From the NCBI GenBank assembly GCA_964436865.1, contig CAYTFK010000290.1, positions 1 to 9,027 of the forward strand: DNA of 9,027 nt, written 5' to 3'. Position numbers and translations under genes: made by a program. The notes below the pieces were generated by a model, which did not search any database, was not told the DNA's origin, and saw only the letters and a program-made list of their open reading frames with translations. This stretch comes from JAXGPP01 sp964436865 (GTDB lineage: Bacteria > Planctomycetota > Planctomycetia > Pirellulales > Thermoguttaceae). Below, in pieces: positions 1 through 6,505 of this stretch (positions are counted from its first letter, which is position 1; each line of letters starts with the position of its first letter).

Positions 1-77
1 GCCTCCAGAGCCGTCGCAGAGAACTGCGCCAGCACGATTCCCAAGAGGACGGACAGATATGTCAGCAGCGTGCGCAT
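1..77 (-). CDS. N-terminus of an exported protein of unknown function (partial)
   Basis: The complement of the left edge opens with ATG at 77 and reads 25 intact codons before leaving the window. The peptide begins MRTLLTYLSVLLGIVLAQFS and continues ATALE. This is a basic residue followed by a hydrophobic core and small residues (S-A-T-A), as expected for a Sec signal peptide or N-terminal membrane anchor. A good Shine-Dalgarno sequence (GAGAGGA) lies just upstream on the minus strand, which supports the start. It faces the same way as the three-gene operon to its right but is separated from it by about 220 bases, so it may be transcribed separately. Too little is present to name a family. 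Confidence 0.6.
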   Translation of the reverse strand, partial: MRTLLTYLSVLLGIVLAQFSATALE

Positions 78-298
78 CACGGATGATCCTCTCAGTGAAG
101 TTGATTCCCCTGGCCAGAGTTGAACTCGACAGAACTTGCAGGGCCGCGCGGCTACCAGCGCGGGGCGCAATTCGCGTCCTATCGCCGACGCGCAGATCTG
201 CCGAGTGCACCAATATGATCGCGACCAGGTGGCGAAGCAAGCGTGTGGAACTTCTCGACGGCCTGCGAAGGCTTTTGGCGCCGCAGCGACGAGCAATG
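78..298. other. intergenic gap, one short GC hairpin
   Basis: I see no convincing gene in these 221 bases on either strand. A perfect 6-bp inverted repeat (CCGCGC at 144-149 with GCGCGG at 158-163, 8-base loop) lies between the end of the minus-strand operon and the next minus-strand gene. It lacks a T-run, so it could at most be a weak or factor-dependent 3' end. No clear promoter for the gene at 1-77 could be picked out. Confidence 0.4.
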
Positions 299-1045
299 TC
301 ACCCCGATGACGGATGCGGGACGACGGCGCCAAAACCGCCGGCGCTGTTGCGGCGCAAACCGAGCGCAGCGAACAGGCGGTAGAACAGGGCGCGATACCG
401 CGGAGGGCGGCGAACTTCGATCGCTCGCGGCGTTGCCGTGCCGCCCGGATTCAGCACCTTGACGGGCAGTCCCGCCTCCTGCCAGCGGCGAAGCACGTGC
501 GCCAAATCGTCCTGAGGTTGATCTCCCGACGGCTGGATAAGCTGCACGCTGTCGATCCGGTGCGATTGGAGGAACGTAGCCGAGGGGAAGTCCTGGGGAA
601 AGACAAGCCAGCGATTGTCGAACCGCCCGGGGCTGGGGGCGGCGCTGCCTTTCATGCGGCCCCAGTCGAGTAGGAAAGCCGGTGGAGCATCGTCGGGCAG
701 GTCCAACCCGGCCAGGTAGGATGCGCCCTTCGCCAGCAGCGGCGGAATCGTCTCGGCCGGCACCAGGGCATTCTGGCCGCAGCAGGTGTTGAACAGCGGC
801 ACCGGCCGATACCCTTGGCCGGCCAGGGCGAGGCCCAGCAGCACGGAGTCGCGGCCGGGCAGGTCGATCACCAGGGCCGTGTTCGCCGAATAGGTCACTG
901 TCTCAGTGCCGGTTTCCGACCAGTCTGACACGGATGGACGATCGTCTCGGATCTTGCCCGCCTCGGCGAACAACACCGGCTTGACCCACGCTGACCAGGT
1001 CGCATGCGGCGGGGCCCAGATATCAAAGATCTCTTCGCTCGTCAT
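299..1045 (-). CDS. conserved-looking hypothetical protein, third gene of the DUF350/ATP-grasp operon
   Basis: This encodes 248 residues that I do not recognise. The start at 1045 (MTSEEIFDIWAPPHATW) is chosen because its ATG overlaps the TGA of the upstream ATP-grasp gene as ATGA, with GGGAG at a suitable distance upstream. An in-frame extension to 1123 would run far into that gene. The protein has no signal peptide or membrane segment and is probably cytoplasmic. Residues 57-80 (ALVIDLPGRDSVLLGLALAG) read like a beta-strand/loop/helix of an alpha/beta fold. The segment at about 146-200 alternates strand-like and helix-like stretches (WLVFPQDFPS, VQLIQP, VLRRWQEAGLPVKVLNPGG). The basic stretch 212-232 is followed by a Gly/Ser/Pro tail, NSAGGFGAVVPHPSSG, at the very C-terminus. 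There is a Cys-Cys pair at 88-89. Its tight coupling implies a role with the ligase and the membrane protein, as accessory factor, second enzyme or substrate. None of these is established. Confidence 0.85.
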   Translation of the reverse strand: MTSEEIFDIWAPPHATWSAWVKPVLFAEAGKIRDDRPSVSDWSETGTETVTYSANTALVIDLPGRDSVLLGLALAGQGYRPVPLFNTCCGQNALVPAETIPPLLAKGASYLAGLDLPDDAPPAFLLDWGRMKGSAAPSPGRFDNRWLVFPQDFPSATFLQSHRIDSVQLIQPSGDQPQDDLAHVLRRWQEAGLPVKVLNPGGTATPRAIEVRRPPRYRALFYRLFAALGLRRNSAGGFGAVVPHPSSG

Positions 1046-2286
1046 GGCGCGGCTCCCGTAGCCGATGATAGAGATGGTTCGAGTTCGGCCGCCAAGAGCA
1101 CGGCGACGTCCTGCGACCGGCAATCGATCAGCGGCCGCGAAGCAAGCCGGCCGTAGATGCCCGCGGCTCGACCGTCGATCGTATACACCCCAAACTGCGG
1201 ATAAACGCGTCCTTGCGGCCCTTCCAGGGCGACCGCTTCAAACCGCCTTTGGGCTACCCAGGAGCTTGCCTGCCAACGTGCGGCACGGCGAATCTGTCGC
1301 CAGGCTTTCGCCTCGGTGACGCCGGCTATGCCGATGTCTTCCCCCACGCGGCCCAACGCCGGCTTGAACACCCAGTCATCGATGCTGCCGCCAGCGTGGC
1401 GCGGATCACGCGTATCGGGCAACAGCGACTGCCACGCATCGAGCGAGGTCCGCAGTGCAGGCCACGTGAGCGGAAACCGCTTGCTCTGCGTCAACAGAGC
1501 GGTGGCCGGGTTGCTCAGCGGAACCCGTGCGCCCCGGAAGAATGCCTGCCAGCCGGAGCGCCGCGGCAGATTTGGCAGCCATTCCGCCGGAAAGAAGCGA
1601 ACGATCGCCCTGATCTCAACGAGCGGGTCGCACCGAAGCCTCGCGCGACCGTCGTTCCAGGCCAGATCGGCGGGGCTGGCAAGCACCGGTCGCAGGCCGA
1701 ACGCCTCGAGGTGGCGCGCCAAGTAGATCATCACCTGGCGATCGTCGGTGTAGGCCGTGGCGTGGATCATCGCCACACGATCGCCTGCAGCCAGACGCCG
1801 GGCGAGCGCCTCGCCATAGGCGGCCGCCGGATCACCGGCCATCTGCAAGCCCGGAAAACGCCTGACCATTCGGCAGGTGAAACCCGAAGCCTCAATAAAA
1901 CCACCGGGTACGTCGCTATTGACCTCCGAGATTCGCCAGCCGTCGGTGGTGAAATGGAAGTCGAACCGCATTACGCGGGGCCCCGCCGGCGGCGCCGCGG
2001 CACGGCGAAGCGCTCGCCGGATCCGCCAGGGCAAGCCCAGGAGACGCTGCAAGTCCGGCTGTCGGCAGAGTTCCTCTTCCGCGGCCCGGGTCTCGGCGTC
2101 AAGCCGCTCAGCCACGCGGGCGAGCCGCTGCCACTCTCGGCCGGCGAGCACGATGGGGAAGTCGGAGAGCACCGCAATGTCCTCAAATTGCGGATCCCAT
2201 TTGCAGCACTCGAAAATCGTCTCGCGCCGCACGGCAGCGAACGTCTTCGGGTCGAGGCGATTGCCGGCGCGGTAGGGGGCAGTCAT
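1042..2286 (-). CDS. glutathionylspermidine-synthase-like ATP-grasp ligase (GSP_synth family, YjfC-like)
   Basis: This is a 414-residue protein of the ATP-grasp superfamily, related to the synthetase half of glutathionylspermidine synthase and to E. coli YjfC. Such enzymes activate a carboxylate with ATP and join it to an amine. Visible signatures are an RFDFHFTTDGWRISEVNSDVPGG block at about 107-129, where E121 and N123 fit the metal-binding E-x-N of the family; DDWVFKPALGRVGEDIG at about 303-319, where K308 is the likely ATP-binding lysine; and FGVYTIDGRAAGIYGR near 365-380. There is no signal peptide, so it should act in the cytoplasm. The start at 2286 is chosen because the ATG overlaps the stop of the DUF350 gene (ATGA) and the family similarity starts soon after it; the longer open frame to 2715 is only overlap. 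The substrate is unknown. Glutathionylspermidine itself is not implied, since the amidase domain is absent and many homologues have other or unknown roles. Confidence 0.88.
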   Translation of the reverse strand: MTAPYRAGNRLDPKTFAAVRRETIFECCKWDPQFEDIAVLSDFPIVLAGREWQRLARVAERLDAETRAAEEELCRQPDLQRLLGLPWRIRRALRRAAAPPAGPRVMRFDFHFTTDGWRISEVNSDVPGGFIEASGFTCRMVRRFPGLQMAGDPAAAYGEALARRLAAGDRVAMIHATAYTDDRQVMIYLARHLEAFGLRPVLASPADLAWNDGRARLRCDPLVEIRAIVRFFPAEWLPNLPRRSGWQAFFRGARVPLSNPATALLTQSKRFPLTWPALRTSLDAWQSLLPDTRDPRHAGGSIDDWVFKPALGRVGEDIGIAGVTEAKAWRQIRRAARWQASSWVAQRRFEAVALEGPQGRVYPQFGVYTIDGRAAGIYGRLASRPLIDCRSQDVAVLLAAELEPSLSSATGAAP

Positions 2287-3083
2287 TGCGGCAACCCGGT
2301 CAGGACCAGCCACGCGCACGCCATGCCCAACAGGAGCATCGCGGGCACAACGCCGCAAGCTGCTGGCGACGGCCGCGGCCGTTCGATGGTGGCATGGCAG
2401 AAGACGTTGATCACCGCGGCTAGCGCTGCCACCAGGGCTGCCGGCCACGCGAGCCTGACGAAGTCGACATTTGTTGCCCCGACTGAGTGCCAGTCGCCGG
2501 CCACGGCCCGACCGAGCATCAATCCCGCGGCCGCAAGGAACGCGCCCAGCCGAATGCCCGTGGCCAGGTCCCGGTCCACGGTGATCGCTTCCGCCAGTCG
2601 CCCGAGACGCTCCAATATGGCCCACAAGACAAGAAGCGTCCCGGTTGCCAATGCGCCGCAGTAGACCACGACCCACCAGCCCGGCCCATCGCCGATATTC
2701 CCCCCGGCAAAACAAGCCGTCAGCCCGACCATTGTCCCGGCGATCGCCGCGGCAGCGGCCGGGTTGCGCCGCTCCAGTGCATCATCGCGGAAGCTAATCC
2801 CAAACAGGGTTGTCATGCGGATGGTGACAGCAACCCAGGCGGCCCCCATCGCCAGGTAGAAAAGCTGGTAAGTTGCCGAGTCCCGGACGTCGAACGAAGC
2901 GAGATAGCGGAGTACGTACCAAAGCAGGACGCCGCAGAGAATCGGTGCCGCCAGAAGCCAGTAGCGCCACCGCGACCGCTGGCCGATCCAGGTGACGGCC
3001 AGCCCCTGATACCACCATCGGATCCAGAACAGCGCGCCCATGCCCAGCGAGAAGAAGAACACCATCGATTCGTCGTCAGACAT
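2283..3083 (-). CDS. DUF350-family multi-pass membrane protein
   Basis: This 266-residue integral membrane protein has about eight hydrophobic segments, at roughly 7-27, 41-61, 71-91, 107-127, 136-158, 176-196, 210-232 and 245-263. Two similar units resemble the DUF350 pattern: ERRNPAAAAAIAGTMVGL at about 104-121 followed by a GDGPGW loop, and TVDRDLATGIRLGAFLAAAGL at about 168-188 followed by a GDW loop. The first 100 residues, with three further hydrophobic stretches, are longer than the roughly 130-residue E. coli YjfL-type proteins. The ATG at 3083 is preceded by a GGAGAG Shine-Dalgarno sequence; the open frame extends to 3137 without better support. It is the first gene of the operon and its stop overlaps the next start. 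In other bacteria DUF350 proteins repeatedly neighbour YjfC-type ATP-grasp enzymes. The biochemical role of DUF350 is unknown to me. Confidence 0.78.
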   Translation of the reverse strand: MSDDESMVFFFSLGMGALFWIRWWYQGLAVTWIGQRSRWRYWLLAAPILCGVLLWYVLRYLASFDVRDSATYQLFYLAMGAAWVAVTIRMTTLFGISFRDDALERRNPAAAAAIAGTMVGLTACFAGGNIGDGPGWWVVVYCGALATGTLLVLWAILERLGRLAEAITVDRDLATGIRLGAFLAAAGLMLGRAVAGDWHSVGATNVDFVRLAWPAALVAALAAVINVFCHATIERPRPSPAACGVVPAMLLLGMACAWLVLTGLPQ

Positions 3084-3278
3084 CGGAAGCTCTCCACGTG
3101 GGGCACATCCGGGGGGCATTCTATCGGGTAAGGTCATGGACGCGAAAGAGGCTTTTCGCTGCCGAGATTGTACGCCCCCTGCCGTGGTGTTAGTCTATTT
3201 GTTGCCAACCCAAACACGGTGCTCGGCCGCGCGGCGGCCGGACTGATTCCACAACACTTCTTCGGAGTCTCGACGATC
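3084..3278. promoter_or_regulatory. divergent intergenic region driving the left operon and the oxidoreductase
   Basis: These 195 bases separate two divergently transcribed starts and must hold promoters for both. On the minus strand two -10-like hexamers, each 5 of 6 to TATAAT, are visible: TACAAT (complement of 3167-3172) and TAGAAT (complement of 3118-3123). The second lies about 35 bases before the DUF350 start. Neither has a good -35. On the plus strand a weak pair, TTGTAC (3168-3173) and TAGTCT (3191-3196), is 17 apart, but each matches consensus at only 3 of 6. The oxidoreductase start at 3279 has GGAG at 3264-3267. The promoters are inferred from layout more than from motif strength. 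Confidence 0.35.
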
Positions 3279-4634
3279 ATGGTGCACGACGATCAACAAC
3301 CGTCTCATTTCTCTCGGCGGCACTTTATCCGGGGCTCTTCGCTGGCGGTTGCCGGAGCGATGGCAATGCAGGTTCCCATGGTGCACACTGCCCATGCGGC
3401 GGAGGAGATGGAGATCAAGATCGGCCTGATCGGCTGCGGCGGACGCGGCACCGGCGCGGCCCTCGACGCGCTCGGAGCGGCCACCAAGGTCATTTACCCG
3501 GCGGCCGGCTACCACACCGAAGACGCCGCCGAGAACGCCGCGGTGGCGCAGAAGGGAATCAAGATCGTGGCCCTGGCCGACCTCTTCCAGGATCGCCTCG
3601 ACGGCTGCCGGCAACAACTCGCCAAGGTCGGGGCCGAAGTGCCCAAGGAAGCGTGCTTCGTCGGCTTCGATGCCTACCGGCAACTGCTTGCCGTGCCCGA
3701 AGTGAATTACGTGATCCTCGCCACCTCGCCGCACTTCCGCCCCATGCACCTCAAGGCGGCGGTCGAGGCCGGCAAGCACGTGTTCATGGAGAAGCCGGTG
3801 GCAGTCGACGCGCCCGGCGTGAAGATGGTCATGGAGGCCGGCCAGGCTGCCAAGAAGAAAGGCCTGGGCATCGCCGCCGGCACCCAACGCCGCCACATGA
3901 AGAACTACCAGGAAGCGATCCAGCGAATCCGGGAAGGGGCCATCGGCGACATCGTCTACGCCCGCTGCTACTGGAACGGCGGCGAGATCTGGGTCATCGA
4001 ACGCACGCCCGAAATGAGCGACATGGAGTGGCAACTGCGTAACTGGAACTACTTCACCTGGCTCTCGGGCGACCATTATGTCGAGCAGCACGTGCACAAC
4101 CTCGACATCATGAACTGGGTGCTCGGCGCGCACCCGGTCCGCGCGGTGGCTGCGGTCGGCGGGCGACAAGTCCGCACGCAGGAGGTGCACGGCCATATCT
4201 TCGACCACTTCGCCGTCGAGTTCGAGTATCCCGGCGGCATCCGCATGTTCAGCCAGGCGCGGCAGATCAACGGATGCGACAACCTGGTGGAAGAAGCGGT
4301 CGTCGGCACCAATGGCACCAGCAACTGCAAGGATTGGATCCGGCCCACGCAGGGACAGGCCTGGAGGTACCGCGGCGAGCAGCGCAACCCCTATCAGGTC
4401 GAACACGAAGACCTCATCGCCAGCATTCGCGCCGGCACGCCGATCAACGAAGCTCAGACCATCGCCGAGGCGACGATGACCGGCATTCTCGGCCGCGAAG
4501 CCGCCTATAGCGGCAAGGCGATCACCTGGGACCAGGCCATCCAATCGACCACCCGGCTCGGACCGGACAAGTATGAGTTCGGCTCCTATCCGATTCCGCC
4601 TGTCGCCATGCCCGGCCGGTACCAGCTCGGCTGA
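3279..4634 (+). CDS. Tat-exported Gfo/Idh/MocA-family NAD(P)-dependent oxidoreductase
   Basis: This encodes 451 residues. The N-terminus carries a twin-arginine signal, SRRHFIRG at 12-19, followed by a hydrophobic stretch and a probable cleavage site after AHA (40/41), so the enzyme should be folded with its cofactor and exported. The mature part opens with a Rossmann fold: KIGLIGCGGRG at about 47-57 is the dinucleotide-binding glycine loop. The family lysine motif EKPVAV follows at 171-176. The HVHNLDIMNW segment at 271-280 corresponds to the conserved catalytic His/Asp region of the C-terminal domain. Length fits the exported planctomycete members, which are usually assumed to act on sugars or sugar derivatives; the substrate cannot be read here. 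ATG at 3279 is chosen because it places the Tat motif near the N-terminus and follows GGAG. A frame extension to 3168 would put about 48 residues before the twin arginines. It appears monocistronic, with a terminator-like hairpin downstream. Confidence 0.93.
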   Translation: MVHDDQQPSHFSRRHFIRGSSLAVAGAMAMQVPMVHTAHAAEEMEIKIGLIGCGGRGTGAALDALGAATKVIYPAAGYHTEDAAENAAVAQKGIKIVALADLFQDRLDGCRQQLAKVGAEVPKEACFVGFDAYRQLLAVPEVNYVILATSPHFRPMHLKAAVEAGKHVFMEKPVAVDAPGVKMVMEAGQAAKKKGLGIAAGTQRRHMKNYQEAIQRIREGAIGDIVYARCYWNGGEIWVIERTPEMSDMEWQLRNWNYFTWLSGDHYVEQHVHNLDIMNWVLGAHPVRAVAAVGGRQVRTQEVHGHIFDHFAVEFEYPGGIRMFSQARQINGCDNLVEEAVVGTNGTSNCKDWIRPTQGQAWRYRGEQRNPYQVEHEDLIASIRAGTPINEAQTIAEATMTGILGREAAYSGKAITWDQAIQSTTRLGPDKYEFGSYPIPPVAMPGRYQLG

Positions 4635-4690
4635 GAATACGCGGCCTGCCGGCTCGCCCGCGACGTATTCGGCATGCTACCGCCAATTTG

Positions 4691-4730
4691 ACAGGGCGCA
4701 CTTCGGCCTCCGTACCGGATTGCGCCCTGT
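4691..4730 (+). terminator. terminator-like hairpin after the oxidoreductase gene
   Basis: A perfect 10-bp inverted repeat, ACAGGGCGCA (4691-4700) with TGCGCCCTGT (4721-4730), encloses a 20-base loop. Inside the loop a smaller hairpin (TCCG/CGGA around TAC) can also form. The downstream flank TTCGTCTTGTC is T-rich rather than a clean T-run, so it is a plausible but imperfect intrinsic terminator. It lies 56 bases past the oxidoreductase stop and well before the next gene. An imperfect repeat (GAATAC...GTATTC) lies just upstream near 4635-4671. Confidence 0.6.
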
Positions 4731-4812
4731 TCGTCTTGTCGCTGTCTCGTCGGCATATCCTCGATTGCCTTCGCCGCCCCCCCGGTGCGACTAGCCGCCA
4801 CGCCATTGGCGC

Positions 4813-4818
4813 TAAAAT
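4813..4818 (+). promoter_or_regulatory. candidate -10 box for the DUF4235 gene
   Basis: TAAAAT matches TATAAT at 5 of 6 in an otherwise very GC-rich stretch, and would give a leader of about 43 bases before the ATG at 4868. No convincing -35 hexamer lies 16-18 bases upstream. Confidence 0.3.
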
Positions 4819-4867
4819 TGCACCCGGGGCAGCCACGCGGGGTACTCGACCTTTGAGGAGACAACCG

Positions 4868-5191
4868 ATGTTCGCGGATCTCGGGCGATCGTATGGCGAG
4901 AAACTGGCTTGGACGGTGGTGGCGGCGGGGGCCGGGTACATCGCGATGGTCGCCACAAAGCACGCACTAGACGCAGCTTGGCGGGTGGTCAAGAAGGACG
5001 ACCCTCCGCTCAATCCGGAATCGCCCGACACCGATTGGACCGAGGCGCTTCTATGGACCGCCGCCACCGGCATGGCGGCAGGCGTGACGCACCTGTTGGC
5101 CCGGCGCGGTGCCATGAGCGGATGGCGGCGCGTTACGGGGTCGTGGCCACCGGGCTTCCGCCAACGCGATGCCACGCCGAAAGTAGCGTGA
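4868..5191 (+). CDS. DUF4235 small membrane protein
   Basis: This is a 107-residue protein. The start at 4868 is fixed by a strong GAGGAG Shine-Dalgarno sequence at 4855-4860, seven bases upstream; the open frame to 4688 is longer but would cross the terminator hairpin. The pattern matches DUF4235: KLAWTVVAAGAGYIAMVATK (12-31) is a hydrophobic segment, then an amphipathic AAWRVVKKDDPP stretch, then DPDTxW-like ESPDTDWTEALLWTAATGMAAGVTHLLARRGA (51-82) as a second hydrophobic segment. WRRVTG (86-91) followed by PP is the typical end. DUF4235 proteins are small, probably inner-membrane proteins without an established function that I know of. The gene stands alone between the oxidoreductase terminator and a nearly 300-base gap. 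Confidence 0.82.
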   Translation: MFADLGRSYGEKLAWTVVAAGAGYIAMVATKHALDAAWRVVKKDDPPLNPESPDTDWTEALLWTAATGMAAGVTHLLARRGAMSGWRRVTGSWPPGFRQRDATPKVA

Positions 5192-5490
5192 CGCTCTTCG
5201 CCGGCACACGCCACACCCGTCGCCTCGTCGCGTGCAGTGCGGCGACATTCTGGCTCGGGCGCAGACTCAGCAATGCGATTGCGTGGCCACATCCCCACGA
5301 CCGTGTGCCAGGTTGCCTGTCCGCGGAGTGGCTCGGCAACGGCCACTGGCACCGCGCTGTCGCTTCGAGTAACCTGTGTGCAGCAATCGGTCAGCGAGGT
5401 CGCCCCCGTTGCCGGTTCCACGAGCAATGACTGCGCAGACTTGGTGTACGGCCAGGACTGCTTCAGAGCAGGCTTCGAGAGGAGGGAATT
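5192..5490. other. intergenic region upstream of the pseudopilin gene
   Basis: I see no supportable gene here; the short open frames overlapping it have no Shine-Dalgarno sequence or recognisable product. Two small perfect hairpins are present: AGTGGC/GCCACT (5327-5332 with 5342-5347, 9-base loop) and CTGCT/AGCAG (5458-5462 with 5467-5471, 4-base loop). The second ends ten bases before the Shine-Dalgarno sequence of the pseudopilin gene, where it might affect ribosome access. The promoter of the pseudopilin gene is presumably here, but no good -35/-10 pair stands out. Confidence 0.4.
5481..5485 (+). promoter_or_regulatory. ribosome binding site deciding a GTG start
   Basis: GGAGG lies within a longer purine run, five bases before GTG at 5491. 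It fixes a GTG start for the pseudopilin gene, which in turn puts the prepilin cleavage site at the expected distance from the N-terminus. Confidence 0.75.
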
Positions 5491-6438
5491 GTGACGCGCT
5501 CCCGGAGAGAAGGGTTCACGCTGGTCGAACTGCTGGTGGTCATCGCCATCATCGGCATCCTTATCGCACTGCTATTGCCAGCGGTCCAGGCGGCGCGCGA
5601 AGCGGCCCGCCGCATGCAATGCGCCAACAACCTCAAGCAGTTCGGCATTGCGATGCACAACTACCACGGCTCTTACAACCGCTTTCCGCCCGGCTTCATG
5701 GCCGTCACCCACCAGGGCCAGGTCGGCGGCGGGTGGGCGTGGGGCGTCTTTCTAATGCCGTTTATCGAGCAAAGCCCGCTCCAGGATTCGCTGAGCGCCA
5801 CCCAGTACACGCTGTCGCAGGTGATCTCCGATCCCAATCTCCTGCCCATGCTGCAAATGAGGCTCTCCGTTTTCACATGCCCGTCGTCCCCCATGGAGCC
5901 GTTGCGCGAGTTCCAGGGTGGCGGGCAGATGGTGTCGACGGCGAACTATACCTGTAACCGCGGTTTCTTCAGCTTGAGCGGCAATGCGCATCTGACGAGG
6001 CAGAACAACGGCGTTCTCTACGGGCTGAGCGGAACTCGCATCCAGGATGTGAGCGACGGCACGAGCAACACGATCGCCATCGGCGAGCGGACGGTGCTCG
6101 AGCCCCACAAGCAGGATCCCAGCAAGTGGCCGTCGTGGTGCGGTCCGGGCGGATTGGGGATCGGCAGTACGGTCAGCTCCTATGTTGCCGAACCTTTGAA
6201 CCACCCGACCAGCATGCACACCTTCAGCAGCGACCATCCCGGCGGAGCGATGTTCTCGTTCGTCGACGGTTCGGTGCGGTTCATCGCCGACACGATCGAG
6301 TCCGACAGCGCCGGTCTCCTGACAGGCAATACGGGTACCGACGCCGACGTATTGCAGGCTGCCGCCCAAGGCCGCCTGGGCGCCTACCAGTTGCTCGGCA
6401 TTCGCAATGACGGCCAGCCGGTGAGCGACGGCACCTGA
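5491..6438 (+). CDS. DUF1559 pseudopilin-like protein with prepilin N-terminus
   Basis: This is a 315-residue protein of the planctomycete-expanded DUF1559 family. The N-terminus has a short basic leader (MTRSRREG) and then FTLVELLVVIAIIGILIALL, the type IV pilin/pseudopilin signature. Prepilin peptidase would cut between G8 and F9, and E13 is the conserved +5 glutamate. The hydrophobic helix continues into AAREAARRMQCANNLKQFG, the usual DUF1559 entry, followed by a YNRFPPG motif. Near the C-terminus H249 and D259-G260 form the H-x9-DG motif. The product should sit in the inner membrane by its N-terminal helix with the globular part outside, perhaps in a type II secretion-like or pilus-like assembly; the actual function of these abundant paralogues is unsettled. 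The GTG start is preceded by a strong Shine-Dalgarno sequence. The methyltransferase gene follows 67 bases later on the same strand and could be co-transcribed. Confidence 0.95.
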   Translation: MTRSRREGFTLVELLVVIAIIGILIALLLPAVQAAREAARRMQCANNLKQFGIAMHNYHGSYNRFPPGFMAVTHQGQVGGGWAWGVFLMPFIEQSPLQDSLSATQYTLSQVISDPNLLPMLQMRLSVFTCPSSPMEPLREFQGGGQMVSTANYTCNRGFFSLSGNAHLTRQNNGVLYGLSGTRIQDVSDGTSNTIAIGERTVLEPHKQDPSKWPSWCGPGGLGIGSTVSSYVAEPLNHPTSMHTFSSDHPGGAMFSFVDGSVRFIADTIESDSAGLLTGNTGTDADVLQAAAQGRLGAYQLLGIRNDGQPVSDGT

Positions 6439-6505
6439 CGCCCGCCGAAGCGCCGCCGGCAAACCGCAGTCAACTTTCGAGCCAACGTTCCGGGGAAAGA
6501 ATTCC

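Noticed and set aside
1213..2664. Long plus-strand open frame of 483 codons
   Set aside because: It lies antisense to the ATP-grasp and DUF350 genes, is Arg/Pro/Ala-rich with no recognisable domain, and is the expected high-GC shadow frame.
2287..2715. In-frame N-terminal extension of the ATP-grasp gene by 143 codons
   Set aside because: It would overlap more than half of the DUF350 gene, has low-complexity Arg/Gly-rich content, and family similarity begins after the ATG at 2286.
3195..4544. Long minus-strand open frame of 449 codons
   Set aside because: It is a complete antisense shadow of the oxidoreductase gene, with His/Asp/Ala/Val-rich composition and no recognisable motif.
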